A stretch of DNA of 64,000 nt from Plectosphaerella cucumerina. Taxonomy: Eukaryota; Ascomycota; Sordariomycetes; Glomerellales; Plectosphaerellaceae. The stretch is from contig JAGPXD010000002.1 in the NCBI GenBank assembly GCA_020746995.1, positions 1,860,001-1,924,000 of the forward strand, read 5' to 3'. This document shows, one piece after another, positions 1-11,500 of the stretch (positions are counted from its first letter, which is position 1; each line of letters begins with the position of its first letter). Made by a program: the position numbers and the translations under genes. Under the pieces are notes generated by a model. It saw only the letters and a list, made by a program, of their open reading frames with translations, was not told where the DNA came from and did not search any database.

Positions 1-2
1 CC

Positions 3-197
3 ACCCCTCCCGCCGTCGGCAGTGGCAGCGGCGTTGTTGAGGGTATCGGCCGCGTCGAGAACGGCGCCTGCATCTGCAGCGTCCAGTGCACCATGGGCTC
101 CTTCCCCAACCTCGACCAGCAGGGCGTCGGTGCCATCGGTGGCATCGGTGGCTCTATTCCCATGGGCGCCCCCGCCCGCAGGGTCAAGAGGTGGTAA
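3..197 (+). CDS. C-terminal end of an unidentified protein (partial)
   Basis: An open frame enters from the left edge and ends at the TAA at 195-197, giving the last 64 residues. The tail is Gly/Ser/Val-rich, contains a CICSVQC cluster and a run of Gly-Ile-Gly steps, and ends in basic residues (RRVKRW). Codon use is strongly C/G-ending, as in the confident genes of this window. The 5' part is outside the window, so the family cannot be named. The Cys cluster and glycine-rich tail would suit a secreted or cell-surface protein, but that is a guess. Confidence 0.5.
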   Translation, partial: TPPAVGSGSGVVEGIGRVENGACICSVQCTMGSFPNLDQQGVGAIGGIGGSIPMGAPARRVKRW

Positions 198-1284
198 GCG
201 GCGCGCGACATCTTTGCCGTGCCGTGCTCTGGGGTCTGCGAAAGGGGTTCTGTCTGGGCTTGAGCGCTTGATGCTCGCCGCGAGAGGAGATACCAAAGAA
301 CTTGCATTATTTTTTCCTTGAACCAACACATTATTGTCTACTACTCGGCCTGCCTGGCCGGAGAGTTCTACGAGTTGTATGTGAACACACACGGAAACAC
401 GGGGGGCAACTATACTCTTGTTTCGTTTCCTTTTCTCTACTTTTCTTCTTTTTATTTCTGCGGGTGGTAGAATTCCGGGACTGATGATCAAGGGGTCCAC
501 CCCCCCTAATCCGGGGGGCGAACAAAAATCAGCAAGGGAAGCGCGGGTATAGACAAGCCCAAGTATGACTGGTTCGTATGTTTCTGGGTATACCCGAATT
601 AATAGTCAATACTTTAAACTTCATCTTCTGTCACGGTGAATTGTCTGGACTTGATGAGCAGCAGAAGCAGAACATCAGTTGATTTGCCTCGCCACGAGTC
701 GAGGCGCCAAGTGGTGTGTGGAGGCGGTCACGTTTCTGGTCTGCCTCAGACTCCAGACCCAGCGCCTGTCTCGGCGGCATGTCACTGAGCAGGGGCCGTC
801 TGACTTGGGGGCCAGTCGCATCACACATGAGCGGCAACAGACGTCCTCTGATTCTCGCGACATGTTCATCGGACATCCAAGAATAGCGCCATCAGGCCAG
901 AGATCGGCTCCCGCTGCCGTCTTATGATTGCCCGAAATACTAATCAGACGCGGCCGAATCGAGAGACGTGGCACACTTTTCCCTCTGCCCTCCACAACTG
1001 CACAGCCATGCACGCAAAACGCGAGAGCGAGAGAGAGAGTCGGCATATCTTCTCCAGAAATCTAGAAAGACAGACCCCTTGCGCGCCTCACTCCCGATCG
1101 GTCGGTCCACCAGAGCGGGCTGTTCTTCGCCCCATTGCGCTGTGCTTCCCGTTGAAAAATGAATTGCAATGCAAGAAAAAAGGAGAAAACCCCAAAGCGC
1201 CAAAGTCGATGTTCAAGACGTCCAGGGGCCCTTCCCCCGACGGTACGTCTTCGGCGCCGCTGGAGAAGAAGTCGTCACGCCGAC
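198..1284. other. Intergenic, convergent 3' regions
   Basis: This stretch lies between the partial plus-strand gene and the minus-strand SERF-like gene. It contains T-rich runs near 420-460 that suit a 3' UTR. I see no coding pattern. Confidence 0.4.
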
Positions 1285-1646
1285 TCACTTCTTCGCCGTC
1301 TTGGCCGCCTCGCCGCCGCCGTTCTTGCGGGCCTCGGCTAGGGAAACGTGTCAGCTTACTACGGCCATGCTGCAACGGTCGGGGGGGACACAAAAACTCA
1401 CCGGCAGCCTGCTTCTGCCTCATAATGTCCGCGGCGGACTCACGAGCGCGCTGGAGCTCGGTGCCGCTCATGCTGTTGCCCGCCTTCTGCATGTCGAGAA
1501 AAAGCCCGCGGTCAGCCCAACTCATACTACTCAACGCTGGCGCCTCGCCCCCGTCCCCGAGTGATGCAGAGAAAAAGACATACCATGGCAGCCTGGGCCT
1601 TCAGGTTCTTCTCCCTAGCCTTGTCACGCTGGTTTCCACGAGCCAT
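1285..1646 (-). CDS. SERF/4F5-family small basic protein
   Basis: Three exons read on the minus strand: 1646-1584, 1486-1402 and 1337-1285. The introns are 97 and 64 nt with GTATGT/CAG and GTGAGT/TAG borders. The product is 66 aa, highly charged, and starts MARGNQRDKAREKN, the signature of the 4F5/SERF family (ARGNQR near the N-terminus, then a Lys/Gln-rich helix). The family is small and conserved across eukaryotes; some members bind acidic surfaces of amyloid-forming proteins and RNA. Residues 22-50 (KAGNSMSGTELQRARESAAD and on) match the usual fungal continuation, and the tail is Ala/Lys-rich. The length is normal for the family. The start is the only ATG giving the motif. Confidence 0.85.
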
Positions 1647-3201
1647 TTTGTCGAGGTCTGTTTGTTTGATTCGTTGGTGGTTTATGAGCGAGAAGAAACC
1701 CCTCTCGAGGGCTCACGAGTCGATTAGAATTTATGTAGTCGAAGCCTACAGCGGGGTGCTGGGCGAAAGAGTCGGTGAATGGACGGGGAAGATACGAGTC
1801 AAGTGAAGCGGGAGAGGGAAAAAGAAGGAGAGAGGGCTGTGAATGGCCTCGGGGGCGGCTGATGGGAACTGAGGTTTTGAGATTGGCGCGTGCGCTGGCC
1901 TTATCGGGCTTAGCGTGGGAGGCCCAGACCCTGGCTCGATTCGGAGCGCAGAGCAGTCAGAAATGGCCCGTGCTCCTCCACCGCCCCCTTTGTTCGGGAC
2001 CGTCCTTTTTCACTGTGCAGCCTCGTGGCTAGAACGTTATTAAATTTGGGAGTCGCACAGTTGAAGTAGAACAATACTGCTAATGATCAAGATCTCTGTG
2101 AGACATCCTTGACAATAACACGAAATAACAGTCACTGACACGTCACCGGAATCCGCGTGTGCTGGCAATCGGCTTCCATGCCATCTATCTACTGAAGGAC
2201 CTGTAAACCAGGTCCAGAGAATTGAAGACGAAACACCCATGTGACAGACACCGCAAGATCCAGTTCAAAGACAGGTTCCTCGTGCCGACACCTCGCTTGG
2301 ATGCCTCGAACTTTGTCTTCATACAAGCAAGAAGAAAAAGGCCGCGCTTCCACAGACCACATTACAGACCCCATGTCCATCCTCCACACCTTCTCAGACC
2401 AGATTGCCACGTATGCCATTCCATCCATTCCACAAAGCCGTGAGTGCGATGGCACCGGAGTGCTGAGAAGAAAAAGTCGTGTCGAACGAAACCAGAGCCG
2501 AGCCGCTCAGCGAGAGCAACTCATGCAGGCGGCCGTGATGTGCGCTGTTCCTCCTTCCCCCAAAAAGAGAAGCCGTCGATCGCTGTGTGACCAAGACCAC
2601 CAATTTGATCATCTTCCCAACGTCTGCCCGGGCTTGTAACCCAAGCTCGCCCCCTCGCTGCGGAAAATCTCAAGAAAGTGGCCAGCAACACGATGGCGCT
2701 AACGGATCAGAAACGCAGAAGGAAGCCGTTGTCGAAAACAAGTGAAGAAGAGACGAAACCGTTGACCCATAGACAAAGGAAAGGAACTGAGGAAAAGGGA
2801 AGAAACCGGTGGCCGTCGTCTATGACCATGTCGAGAATGGCGTGAGTACATGCCGACCGAGGGTGTCCCCCCTCAAAAGCAGGGAACCCCTGGTGGCGGC
2901 CGCCGGCGAGATCCCCCGCGGTGTGCCGGCAGCCTCTCCCGATGATGATTGATCCCCTGTTGTACACACAGAGCAGCTCGCGACCAGACTGGGTACGCAA
3001 GCGTGCCGTGCTGCGGAGTGGTTGGGGATGTTGGTGTAGTGCACAGAGAGAAAGGAAAAATCGTCAAGTCGTGGCAGCGTCGTCACCATGCTCAAGAGAA
3101 AGAAGGCGGAAACCATCAGGCAAGCCACCACCCAAAACCGTATCGTCCAATGCCATGCCGTGTATGTCGTGCCGTGAGGGAAGGGAACGTCGTTGTATGA
3201 G
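1647..3201. other. Intergenic between SERF-like gene and PUF gene 3' end
   Basis: This covers the promoter side of the SERF-like gene and the presumed 3' UTR of the Pumilio gene. Short open frames have no codon bias or family resemblance. I see nothing else here. Confidence 0.4.
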
Positions 3202-6200
3202 TTACAGCCACTGAGCGTGATCGTCCTGGGCCGAGGGAGCGTGGTCGCCCGACTGGCCAACACCGCCGGCCTGGGGAGCCCATCCGCCGTTGTAGTTGTT
3301 CGCAGGGCGCTGGTGCTGCTGCGGCTGAGTATCGACGATGGAGACGGCAATGTTGGACGAGTGAGGGTAGACGCCGGTGCCGTTGTTGCGACCATTGCCA
3401 TTGATGTTGGGGGTGAAGTTCGCGGGAACAGATCCGTCGTTGGAGATGATCGTGTTCTGGCCCATGGCGTGGTTGCGACCGTTGCGCAGGGACATCTGGC
3501 CGCCGGTGCTGTCGGCAGGAGTCGTCTGGCCGCTCGATGCAGCGCTACCTCGGCTGTCGATCGCCTGAATCTTGGCCTGAATGCGACGACCGTAAGGGGT
3601 CGAGCGGATAGCTGCGAGATGAGGACGGATGCAGTCCACCAGACGGACCTTGCCCTGGGGAGAAGCGTACTCCAGAGCCGTCTGAATGACGTAGTTGGCA
3701 TAGTTGTCGCGCAGGATGCGCTCGACCTCGCCAGGAGCAAGGAGCTCCTCGACAATCATGTCGCGAGAAGGATCCATGGAGCAACGGAGGCACTTCTCGA
3801 TGACGTTGGAGCTGAACTTGTGACGGGACAGCTGGCAGATCCTGCCGCGGAACATGGCAACAACAGGCTCGGTGAAGGCGGGCTCGTTAAGGTCGATGAT
3901 GTACTGGACCACGTAGTTGCCGAAGGGATCCTGGACGAGAGCAGGAGCGTGCTCGGTGATCTTGCCAATGAGCCAAACCTTCTGGTCGCCGTCGGCATGG
4001 TCGATGCAGCGCTGCAGGACGCAGCAGCCGTGGCGGTGGGTGCCGACCTCGATGCAGTGGTTACCGACGGCGTCGAAGATGAACTGAGCGTCGGGGGCGC
4101 TGAGCTTGTTCAGGCACTTCTGAATGACGTGGTTGCCGTTTAGATCCTGGATGAGATCGACGACGCGGTAGCGGAGAGCGTTGATGATCATCTGCACCTG
4201 GGTGGGAGTGGTGACGAACTCGATCATCTTCTGCAGGGCACGAGTGCCGTGCTGGTTGAGAGCGATGCGGACCATGTCCTGGGAGGCATTCTCAATGAGC
4301 TTGGTGCGTTCCTCATCATTGCAGAATTCGAGAAGCTTCTGGCACAGGTAGTTGCCGAAAGGATCCGTCATCAGCTCGATGACGTGGGCATTAGTCTCGA
4401 GCCAGATCTGGTGGATGTGGTTGGCGTTGCGCTCCTCAAGCTTCTTCTGGAGGTAGCGGCAGCCGTGCTGGTCCTTGCAGAGTTCGTAGATTTGACCTCC
4501 GACACTCTCGAGGGCCAGGTTGTTGTAGCGTTGCATGGCTGGAGGAACGTCAGCACCATTGGCCGAAAAAAAATCATAAACAGAGAATGAGACTTACCCT
4601 CTTGGTCAAGCTGGCGGCGATGCTGAATGACACGCGCCTGGCTGTCGCGAGGAGCAGGCTGGTTGCCCTGGTAGAGATTGCCATAGCCAGTGAAGTTCTG
4701 GCTGCCGTAGGCAGGACCGGAGGGGCCGGCGAGAGTCATGTTCTGCATGCCCATGGCGAGCATGTGAGTGCCGTAGGCTGGGACCATAGGAGGACCAGCA
4801 GCCGAGGTGACCTGAGGCTGGTAGGCACCGGGGAGGACAGGGCCACCATAGTAGCCGTAGGGAGCCATGCCAACAGGGGCAGACAGGGCAGGGTTACCAG
4901 GGCCGACCGAGGCAGGCTGAGAGGTCTGCGGCATGTTCTGGCCGGGGACACCAGTGGGGCCGAAGGGGGCAGCATTACCATGAAGAGCACTCTGGATAGA
5001 GTGGAAGTTGGCCGCCTGGTCGCGGTTGCCAACGTTGCTGTCGTTCGAGAGCTCGCGGTTGTGACGAACGGCACCGGCAGGAATGCGACCGATGCTGGCG
5101 TTGTGGTTGTGGAAATGCTGCTGAGCGTGGTTGTTGGCGCCCGGAGTGTTCTTAACGGTCGGGACGTCGTTGGCAGAGAAGGAGCTCTGAAGCTTGGGAG
5201 GGGAGGTCAACATGCCGTTGCCCATGCCGTTGCCGGTGGGAGAAACGATGGAACCGTTGTTGGCCATGGTGTCAGTTGGCGTGAACTTGAGATCGAGGGA
5301 ATGGCGGATAGAGGAAGGTCTTGAAGAGCCGATACTGCCGACGTCGCCGGTAGGATTGATACCGTTGAGTTGAGAGGTGCTGATGGTTGAGAGGCTCTGT
5401 CGGGTACGATGGCGGTTAACAGAACTCCAGCCGTGGGATTGCGCGTCAGGAGCGGGAGAAGGTGACAGGGCTAGGTCAAGGGCAGCAGACGAGGCGGAAA
5501 GCTGCAGAAGGAACAGGATTGTCAACACTGAGGATTGGCAAACAATGCTCCAAACAATAGCGGTACGGGTACAAGAAGAAAGAGATGAGTTGTTGAGGAA
5601 GGGGGTTGCAGGTGAAGGGGGAAGACGGGTGAGTAGGAGGGAACACGCTATTGTTGTTGTTACAATATTTTTGCAGGCGACAAGGCGTCAAGGCGGCAAC
5701 CGTGGACGTGGGCGTGAACTTGGGAAGGTAGGGAAATCACCCTGGGCCGTGAGAGCACTTGCAACGGCAGGGACGGACTCAGGAGGTGGGCCAGAAGGAG
5801 TACAGTAGGATGGTCGGCCACACCGATATTCACCGAGGCCTTCACCGGGTTATGGACCCAGTGAATTCGGTAAGCCCGGTGGTGAGCCCGGTGAGCCCGG
5901 TGAAGGTCCCGGTGAAGGGCCCGGTGACAACGGGGCGCCATGGGACAGGATGGATGCTTGATTGCACGTGCCAGGGGCCAAAAGGGGACATAAAGACGTA
6001 CCATCTGATCCTCCCTACGAACAAGAGTAGGGAAGTTGTCGTCCAGGTTGACCCGACCTCCATACCTGGGATCACCACCCGAGTCTTCCTCACCGAAGAG
6101 AAAGCGGGCTGTTCCAGTCTGGTCGAGTTCGGCCGCTGAGGCGTAGATGCCATTGCGAGAACGGGTAACAGGCATCGAGTATCGGTTGTAACTGTCGAAG

Positions 6201-6229
6201 GAGCGGACATTGTCCTTGCGGTTAGCCAT
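3202..6229 (-). CDS. PUF4: Pumilio-family RNA-binding protein, Puf4-type
   Basis: Exons on the minus strand are 6229-6002, 5501-4598 and 4538-3202, giving 822 aa. The last exon encodes eight PUF repeats (about residues 390-715). Their recognition helices carry GCRYLQKK, GNYLCQKL, GTRALQKM, GNHVIQKC, GCCVLQRC, GNYVVQYI, SSNVIEKC and ANYVIQTA. The sequence LCKDQHGCRYLQ and the overall repeat series resemble yeast Puf4 more than Puf3 or Puf5. Such proteins bind 3' UTRs of target mRNAs in the cytoplasm and promote decay or repress translation. The N-terminal half is disordered, rich in Asn, Gly, Ser and Pro, as is the tail. Intron 1 is 500 nt, long for a fungus, and contains a 9-bp minisatellite; intron 2 is 59 nt. 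The ATG at 6229 follows an A/C-rich leader. Confidence 0.9.
5838..5932. repeat. 9-bp CCCGGTGAG-type minisatellite inside PUF intron 1
   Basis: Variants of a 9-bp unit (cccggtgag, cccggtgaa, cccggtggt) recur about eight times in a row between roughly 5860 and 5930, with degenerate copies to the left. It lies entirely inside the inferred first intron of the Pumilio gene. Confidence 0.7.
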
Positions 6230-6465
6230 CTTGAGTTGCTGGAGGTGAGCTATGATTCCTGGACAAGAAGGTGGTCGAGGCGTGTGCAGCTATTAGCGTG
6301 GACTTGGGAAGACGTTGAGTGAGAGCGCTTGAAGTGTTTCAAGAGAGTTGCCGAGGCTTGTAGACTGAGAGTCGCAGGGCCGAGAAGAGGGATCCAGAGA
6401 ATGGAGAGGGGAAGAGTCACGTTGTTGTGAAAGGAAAAGAATCAAGGAGAGGGTAGGATCTGTTG

Positions 6466-6477
6466 CCTTTATATAGG
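6466..6477 (-). promoter_or_regulatory. Candidate TATA box for the PUF gene
   Basis: Minus-strand TATATAAAGG lies about 240 bp upstream of the Pumilio start codon in an otherwise purine-rich leader. It supports an independent transcript start for that gene rather than splicing from the coiled-coil gene further upstream. Confidence 0.4.
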
Positions 6478-6549
6478 AAACCCGAAGGGTGATGCTGCTT
6501 GCAACCAGGCAGGAGAGGCTTCACAAGGACAATAGACAGGAAGGAGAGG

Positions 6550-7340
6550 CCAGGGGGAAGGAACAATGTTGCGGACTAGCGCGGACATGTTGGGGCTGAA
6601 GAGTCTCTTCAGTAGGCCAGTAGAGCATGTGAATCAGGAAACTGGGCAGCAGGAGGATATTGTGGTGTTGTGGAAAGGCGGATTCATCTTATGTGTCGGA
6701 AACCAGCGAACAATGGAAGATGGGTTATGTGAGAGGGCAGGGGGAAGGAGCCAAAGTGCGGAGATGCTGTGGCTGAGGAGTCTTACCTCCGCAGCCCAGT
6801 TGAGCACAGTGAATAGTATCAAGGAATTGGGAAGGTGGACAGCGGAAATATGTGTGAAGTTGAAGACTGCAGACTGTATCTCATCTGCCGAAGACCAGTG
6901 GACAACAGCAGATAGGCTGTGTAAGAGAGTGCAATGGGGAGGAACAATGCTGTGTGAAGATGCTGGAGGTGGATGATGAAGTTCCTTTGCCGCAGGCCAG
7001 AGAAGTACTCTGCGCAGTTTTCAGTCATCGGGGAAGTTGCATGGTGATGGGCTGTGTGTGTTGGGGAAAAGATGCAGATGTGGTCCTGGCGGATATATCA
7101 TGATTGCCACGTGCCACTGAACTACAGTGAATAGAAAACACTGAAGATGGAAAATGAACCGCCTGTGCCGCACCCCAGCAAGTGAGTGCTGCAGAACTCA
7201 GTCAAGGCTGAAGAATGAACCCAGACCGCAGGCTAGGGAACTACCCTATGTGTTTCCGGGGGATGAGGCTGATGGAGGGGAAATGCAGATTCTGGATATG
7301 AAGTTTCCCAGAGATTGGCTGTCAATGGCTTTGAGGAATG
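6550..7340. repeat. Degenerate tandem repeat, about 190 bp per unit, about four copies
   Basis: Blocks recur in the same order at intervals of roughly 188-205 bp. The block ggggaaggaacaatgttgcgg at 6553 matches ggggaaggagccaaagtgcgg at 6741, ggggaggaacaatgctgtg at 6936 and a weaker copy near 7148. A second block, cttatgtgtcggaaaccagcg near 6690, matches ctcatctgccgaagaccagtg near 6880. A third, ccgcaggccag or ccgcagcccag, recurs near 6800, 6991 and 7168. Many differences between copies are transitions. Confidence 0.6.
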
Positions 7341-7586
7341 TGAAGGGAAGAGAGAACAGGTAAGTGGTGCAGCGAGTAAGGCAAACAGTCGTTTGGTTGG
7401 AAATGACAGAAGTTGGGTTGTCTTTCCAAATAGGAAGTCAGGCTCAATGTCTCTCTCTCACTCTCCACCTGTGAGACCATATTGGCTCAGGGTGTATGAG
7501 GAGCAAATTGAATTCGAACCTGCAGTTCGGCACCGCAAACATGCCGTCTTCTTGTCCAGGTCACAGCAAAATGTTGGGGGGATTAC

Positions 7587-8575
7587 TCACGCGTTGGAAG
7601 ACCTGTGGCTGCTGGGGTCCTGACGGACAGCCTCGTCCTTCTCGTGCTCGTCACTGTTCCTCCGGGTCGTGGGAACAGACCTGGAGGGCAGGTGTTCGTC
7701 GAAGAAGCCTCGCGAGGACTGGATGATGCCAGACTGCGGCGACTGCAGCTGGGAGCCGGATCGGCCCGGGCGGTTGAAAAGGCCCGGGGGCGATGTCAGG
7801 CTGGAGGTGGAATATCGGTTCGGGCGACCGAAGAAGCTGCTGTAGCCTTGGTCGTTGCGATATTCCGGGGGCGTAGTGGGCTCGGACTGGTGGCCGTGTC
7901 GGAGATCGTCCTGGATCTTGGCCAGCTCTAACTCCTCCCTTTTCTGGGCCTGCTCGAGCTTCTGCATCTCGAGCTCGAAGCGCCTACGCTGCTCGCGGAT
8001 GCGCTCATATTCCAGCTTCTTCTTCTCCAGCTGCGAGACGTACACTGTCAGCATGTGAACCACACTTCTGGCGGCGGCCGCCACGTCGCAACGCCTCCCA
8101 CATCTACGGGATCGGGCGCTGCGACCTCGGGCGAGGGCAACATACAAGTTGGACCTTGTGGATCGTCTGCTTTATGACCAGAAATGTCAGCATCCTCGCC
8201 TCTTCACGACACCCTCTACTGGTAGCGGTTCGGGCTGCAGCCGGGGAGAGCAGAAGCAGCACCCTCTGTGTCCCGACCCCTGCCAACAAACCGCCTACAA
8301 GCGAGAGCGCGCTTGGAGCTCAGTCTACGTACGTGGTATTCTTGCGACGGCTCGTTCGACACCGGGGGGAGGCCGCGCTGGTTGGTAATGGACGACAGTG
8401 TTGGTACACGCCCCGAATCGGTGGTGAACCGGCGAGGCAGGGAGGTTCGTTGCTCGTGAGTCTGTGACGACTGGATCATGCGGCTGCCGCCACCGCCGTT
8501 GCGGGGAGGCGAGATGAGGTTGTTCATGGTCTGCTCGTTTCTCGGCGACTGCTGTCGGTAGCGATAGTCGTCCAT
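7587..8575 (-). CDS. Coiled-coil protein of unknown function
   Basis: I did not recognise a family. The inferred exons are 8575-8333, 8169-8146 (a 24-nt micro-exon; CAG-shifted 8166-8146 is equally possible) and 8030-7587, giving about 236 aa. The N-terminal part is disordered (starts MDDYRYRQQSPRNEQ). The middle is a charged coiled coil of about 45 residues (EKKKLEYERIREQRRRFELE and on), and the C-terminal part is Ser/Pro/Arg-rich. The micro-exon is inferred because it alone keeps the frame from the EYH junction into the coiled coil between good GTACGT, GTATGT and AG borders. The stop codon overlaps a perfect GTGAGT donor, so a longer spliced C-terminus cannot be excluded. Codon bias in the coiled-coil part is convincing. 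Confidence 0.55.
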
Positions 8576-11500
8576 GCTTGATTTGTTTCCACGCCGGGAA
8601 TTTTGTCTTTCTTCTTTTTTCCGTCCGGTACTACAACAGCTTCTTGTACACGCCTCGGTCGGCGGTCGGGGGTTCTCGGTTCTTTACACTCTACTCGGGT
8701 TTGGCAGAAGCCCACTCGTCAGCGACAGGAGGTCTGGCAGCGCAGCGCAGAGAAAGCTCTCGGGAGAAAGTGTGCGAGGCAGAGGCTCCGGGGATGTGGT
8801 GGTGGGGAGGCTCTCTGTCCTCGGCCGGGTCCCTGCCTTGGTACTCGGTTGAGGGCGAGTCTTGACAGGCCGAACTGAACTTGAACGCACACAACCCCAA
8901 GCCGCCGGCAAGACGTCCGGGGTGAGGCCCTCGGTCCATCCCAGACATCGGGCCTGCGATGCTACTGGGCCTGGTCGACCTTGACCGCCAGCCCTAAGGC
9001 ACGGATGGAGGCTGTGGACGCGCATGCGCGCACACAACCCTATGCCATCATTTGACGTGGCCCAGCGGGTTTTGGCTCGCATTTCCCCTCGCATGCAGCC
9101 AGAGACAGATTGGCTAGAGGCCAGGGAGAGGAGAGGGGGGGAGGGGGTGGGCGCCTTCGGCCGCGTCGCTTGCATTCCTTTCGCGCATGGGCGACGGGCG
9201 GGCTGGCCACGGGGCAAGGCAAGACAGGGCAGACGGGATACGACGAGAGAGCCTAGCAGAGACTCACCAGAGGAAAATACACCTAGACAGACAGCCGAAA
9301 GGTGTAGCAACCTAACCTATCTCTTCGGAAAGGGGAGTGGAAAGGGTTGGGAGGGGCTGCCTCTTCAACAGATTGAAAGGAGCGGTCGGGAGTTCGGTCG
9401 TTCGCGTTCGTCGGGAGGGAGGCAAAGCAGGTTCGTTCAGCTCTCTTCGGGGGTCGATTGAGCGAGCGGTTCTCGGGAGAATGAGGGTCTCGAAGGTCTC
9501 GGGAGTGCTGGATCCTAACGAGCACACACAACACACTGGACGTCGCAACCTGGAGAGCCAGGAGCGACAGGCCGATGGGAGGAATGGACGAAGGAGAGAG
9601 AATGAGGTACCAGCAAGCACGAGCTCGACAGACCGGCGGCTCAGAAGAAGGAACGAAACATGCCCAGGAGCAATAGACAGGACAGGACAGCACGGACAGC
9701 CGACAAGGGGAACGGAACAGCGACTGGACAGCGGGAAGACCAGGTGGGCTGGCTATGGATGGCTAGGTGGCCTGGGCTGGGAAGGCGTGGGGAAGATTAA
9801 AGGTGGTGCCTGCGCCCCCAGCAGAACAGGGCACCACCTCAAGCGCGCCTCAAGCCTCATCGACGACGGGGGACGGGGGACGTGGACGGAAGGCGGAGGG
9901 CGGAAGAGAGCTGCTAAATCCACGCTACAGCCCTCCTCCGAAATACCCATTCAAGAACGAGAACCCGGTTGCCCGGAAAGTACAAGTGTACAGTCTACAT
10001 GTACCTGAGTACGCCGAGGGGAAGGGGCTTCCCGAAGTACCACTGACCTTAACGGAAGCTGCGACTGGGTGCCGCCTTCCCTGCTGGACTTGCATGGCAG
10101 GGTCGACCGAGGAGGAGGGGCGGGAAGCATCTTGACCTGCGTTCTGTCTGCTCGACGTCCGACGCCTCCTCCTAATCTCCTTCCATGTTCTGAGGTGGAG
10201 GTACACTCGACCATGCAGGCCTCGCTACAGATGTTTGTACCCTCGTCCGTCATCCCGAACAAAGGGGTTTCCAATATCGCGCGGCCGTGGCGCCAACGAA
10301 GCCCCGGGTCAGTCACTCAACCAGTGGAGAGGGTCCAGAGGCGTTGCCAGGCAGTCCGCCCGCACCATCCATCCGTCTGACAGCATGGAAGCCCGAACGG
10401 AGAAAGAAAAAAATTGGCTGCTGGCACACTGGGCGGGACCGCCCCCCCTCAGAGTGAAGAACCCCTGCGCCATCTTTTCGGGGCACCCTCCCCACCGCTT
10501 CGACGCTACCTCGGCACCCCTGGTCCCTGGCGCTGGCCCCAGTCCAAGTCCCCTGACGCGGTCCCCGTCCCTTCCGTGGGGTTCCTTCCATCTGGTGGTG
10601 GTCACTGAGGTGCAGGCAGTGTGGTCCGGGCCGAAGTGCAGTTGTGGGCAGGTACTTTGTGCGAGCGCGTAGCCAGCAAGAGCAAGACTCGGAGGTTGTC
10701 GCAACCGCGGGATGGCACTCTGGCTCATCCAGGTCCTCGTCGCCCTCGCACGTCAGACTTGATCTGAACAGGAGGGCTGCTCCCAAGGTTCGGGGTACAG
10801 GATCACGAGGGCAACAGAGAGTGAGACCAAACCGCCCTCTACCAATGTCGGAGCAAAGGCGGGTGAGCTAGTAATTGCCCGGGCGCCATCACACCGACGG
10901 CGACGTCCAGTCTCAGACACACCGACTCGACCAAGCTCTCCGTGCTGAGACTGACCTGTCATCAGCCGTCTGATCTAATCACCCCTCCGCGTTCGCCCCG
11001 TCGGACGTTTCCGTCGTCGTGATTCGCTCGACAGCTTGAACGCCGCGATCCAGCTTGCCAGTGGGCTTGCGCCTCTTACCACTGGGCGGTGTCGATAGAG
11101 GACGCGACGTCAGATTTATATTCCGATGCGCGACCACCTCCAGCGGCCCATGCGCTTGGGAGTCAGGTTGGCTTTGCCTGCCGAGTCAGGGAGCGTTCTC
11201 TCTCTTCCATGCGAATGCGCCTTGTTCGTCAATATTCGAGGCCTTTGTTGGAGGTTCTGGCCCTCGCCAAGCTCGCCCATCGAATGTCGACATGGCCAAC
11301 TCGAGACGGCCCAGAACCTCCTACTCGCCATGTCCTATCAGAAGCGTCAAGCTGCCAGCGCCCGGAGCTGCGGCCCAATGAGGCGCCCTTTCAACATTCG
11401 AGAACGCAGTCTCGGCGTCGATCACTGCGTGTGGTGGCCTCCGAGTCCTCCATTCTGAACATGAATGACAGGTCTGTCGACTGGCGGATTTGGCAGCCCG

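Noticed and set aside
7490..7580. tRNA-like B box (GGTTCGAATTC on the minus strand)
   Set aside because: The flanking bases cannot form the 5-bp T-stem and no cloverleaf can be drawn.
9337..10008. 223-codon plus-strand frame in the gene-poor region
   Set aside because: Arg/Gly/Glu-rich product of purine-rich noncoding DNA; no start context or motifs.
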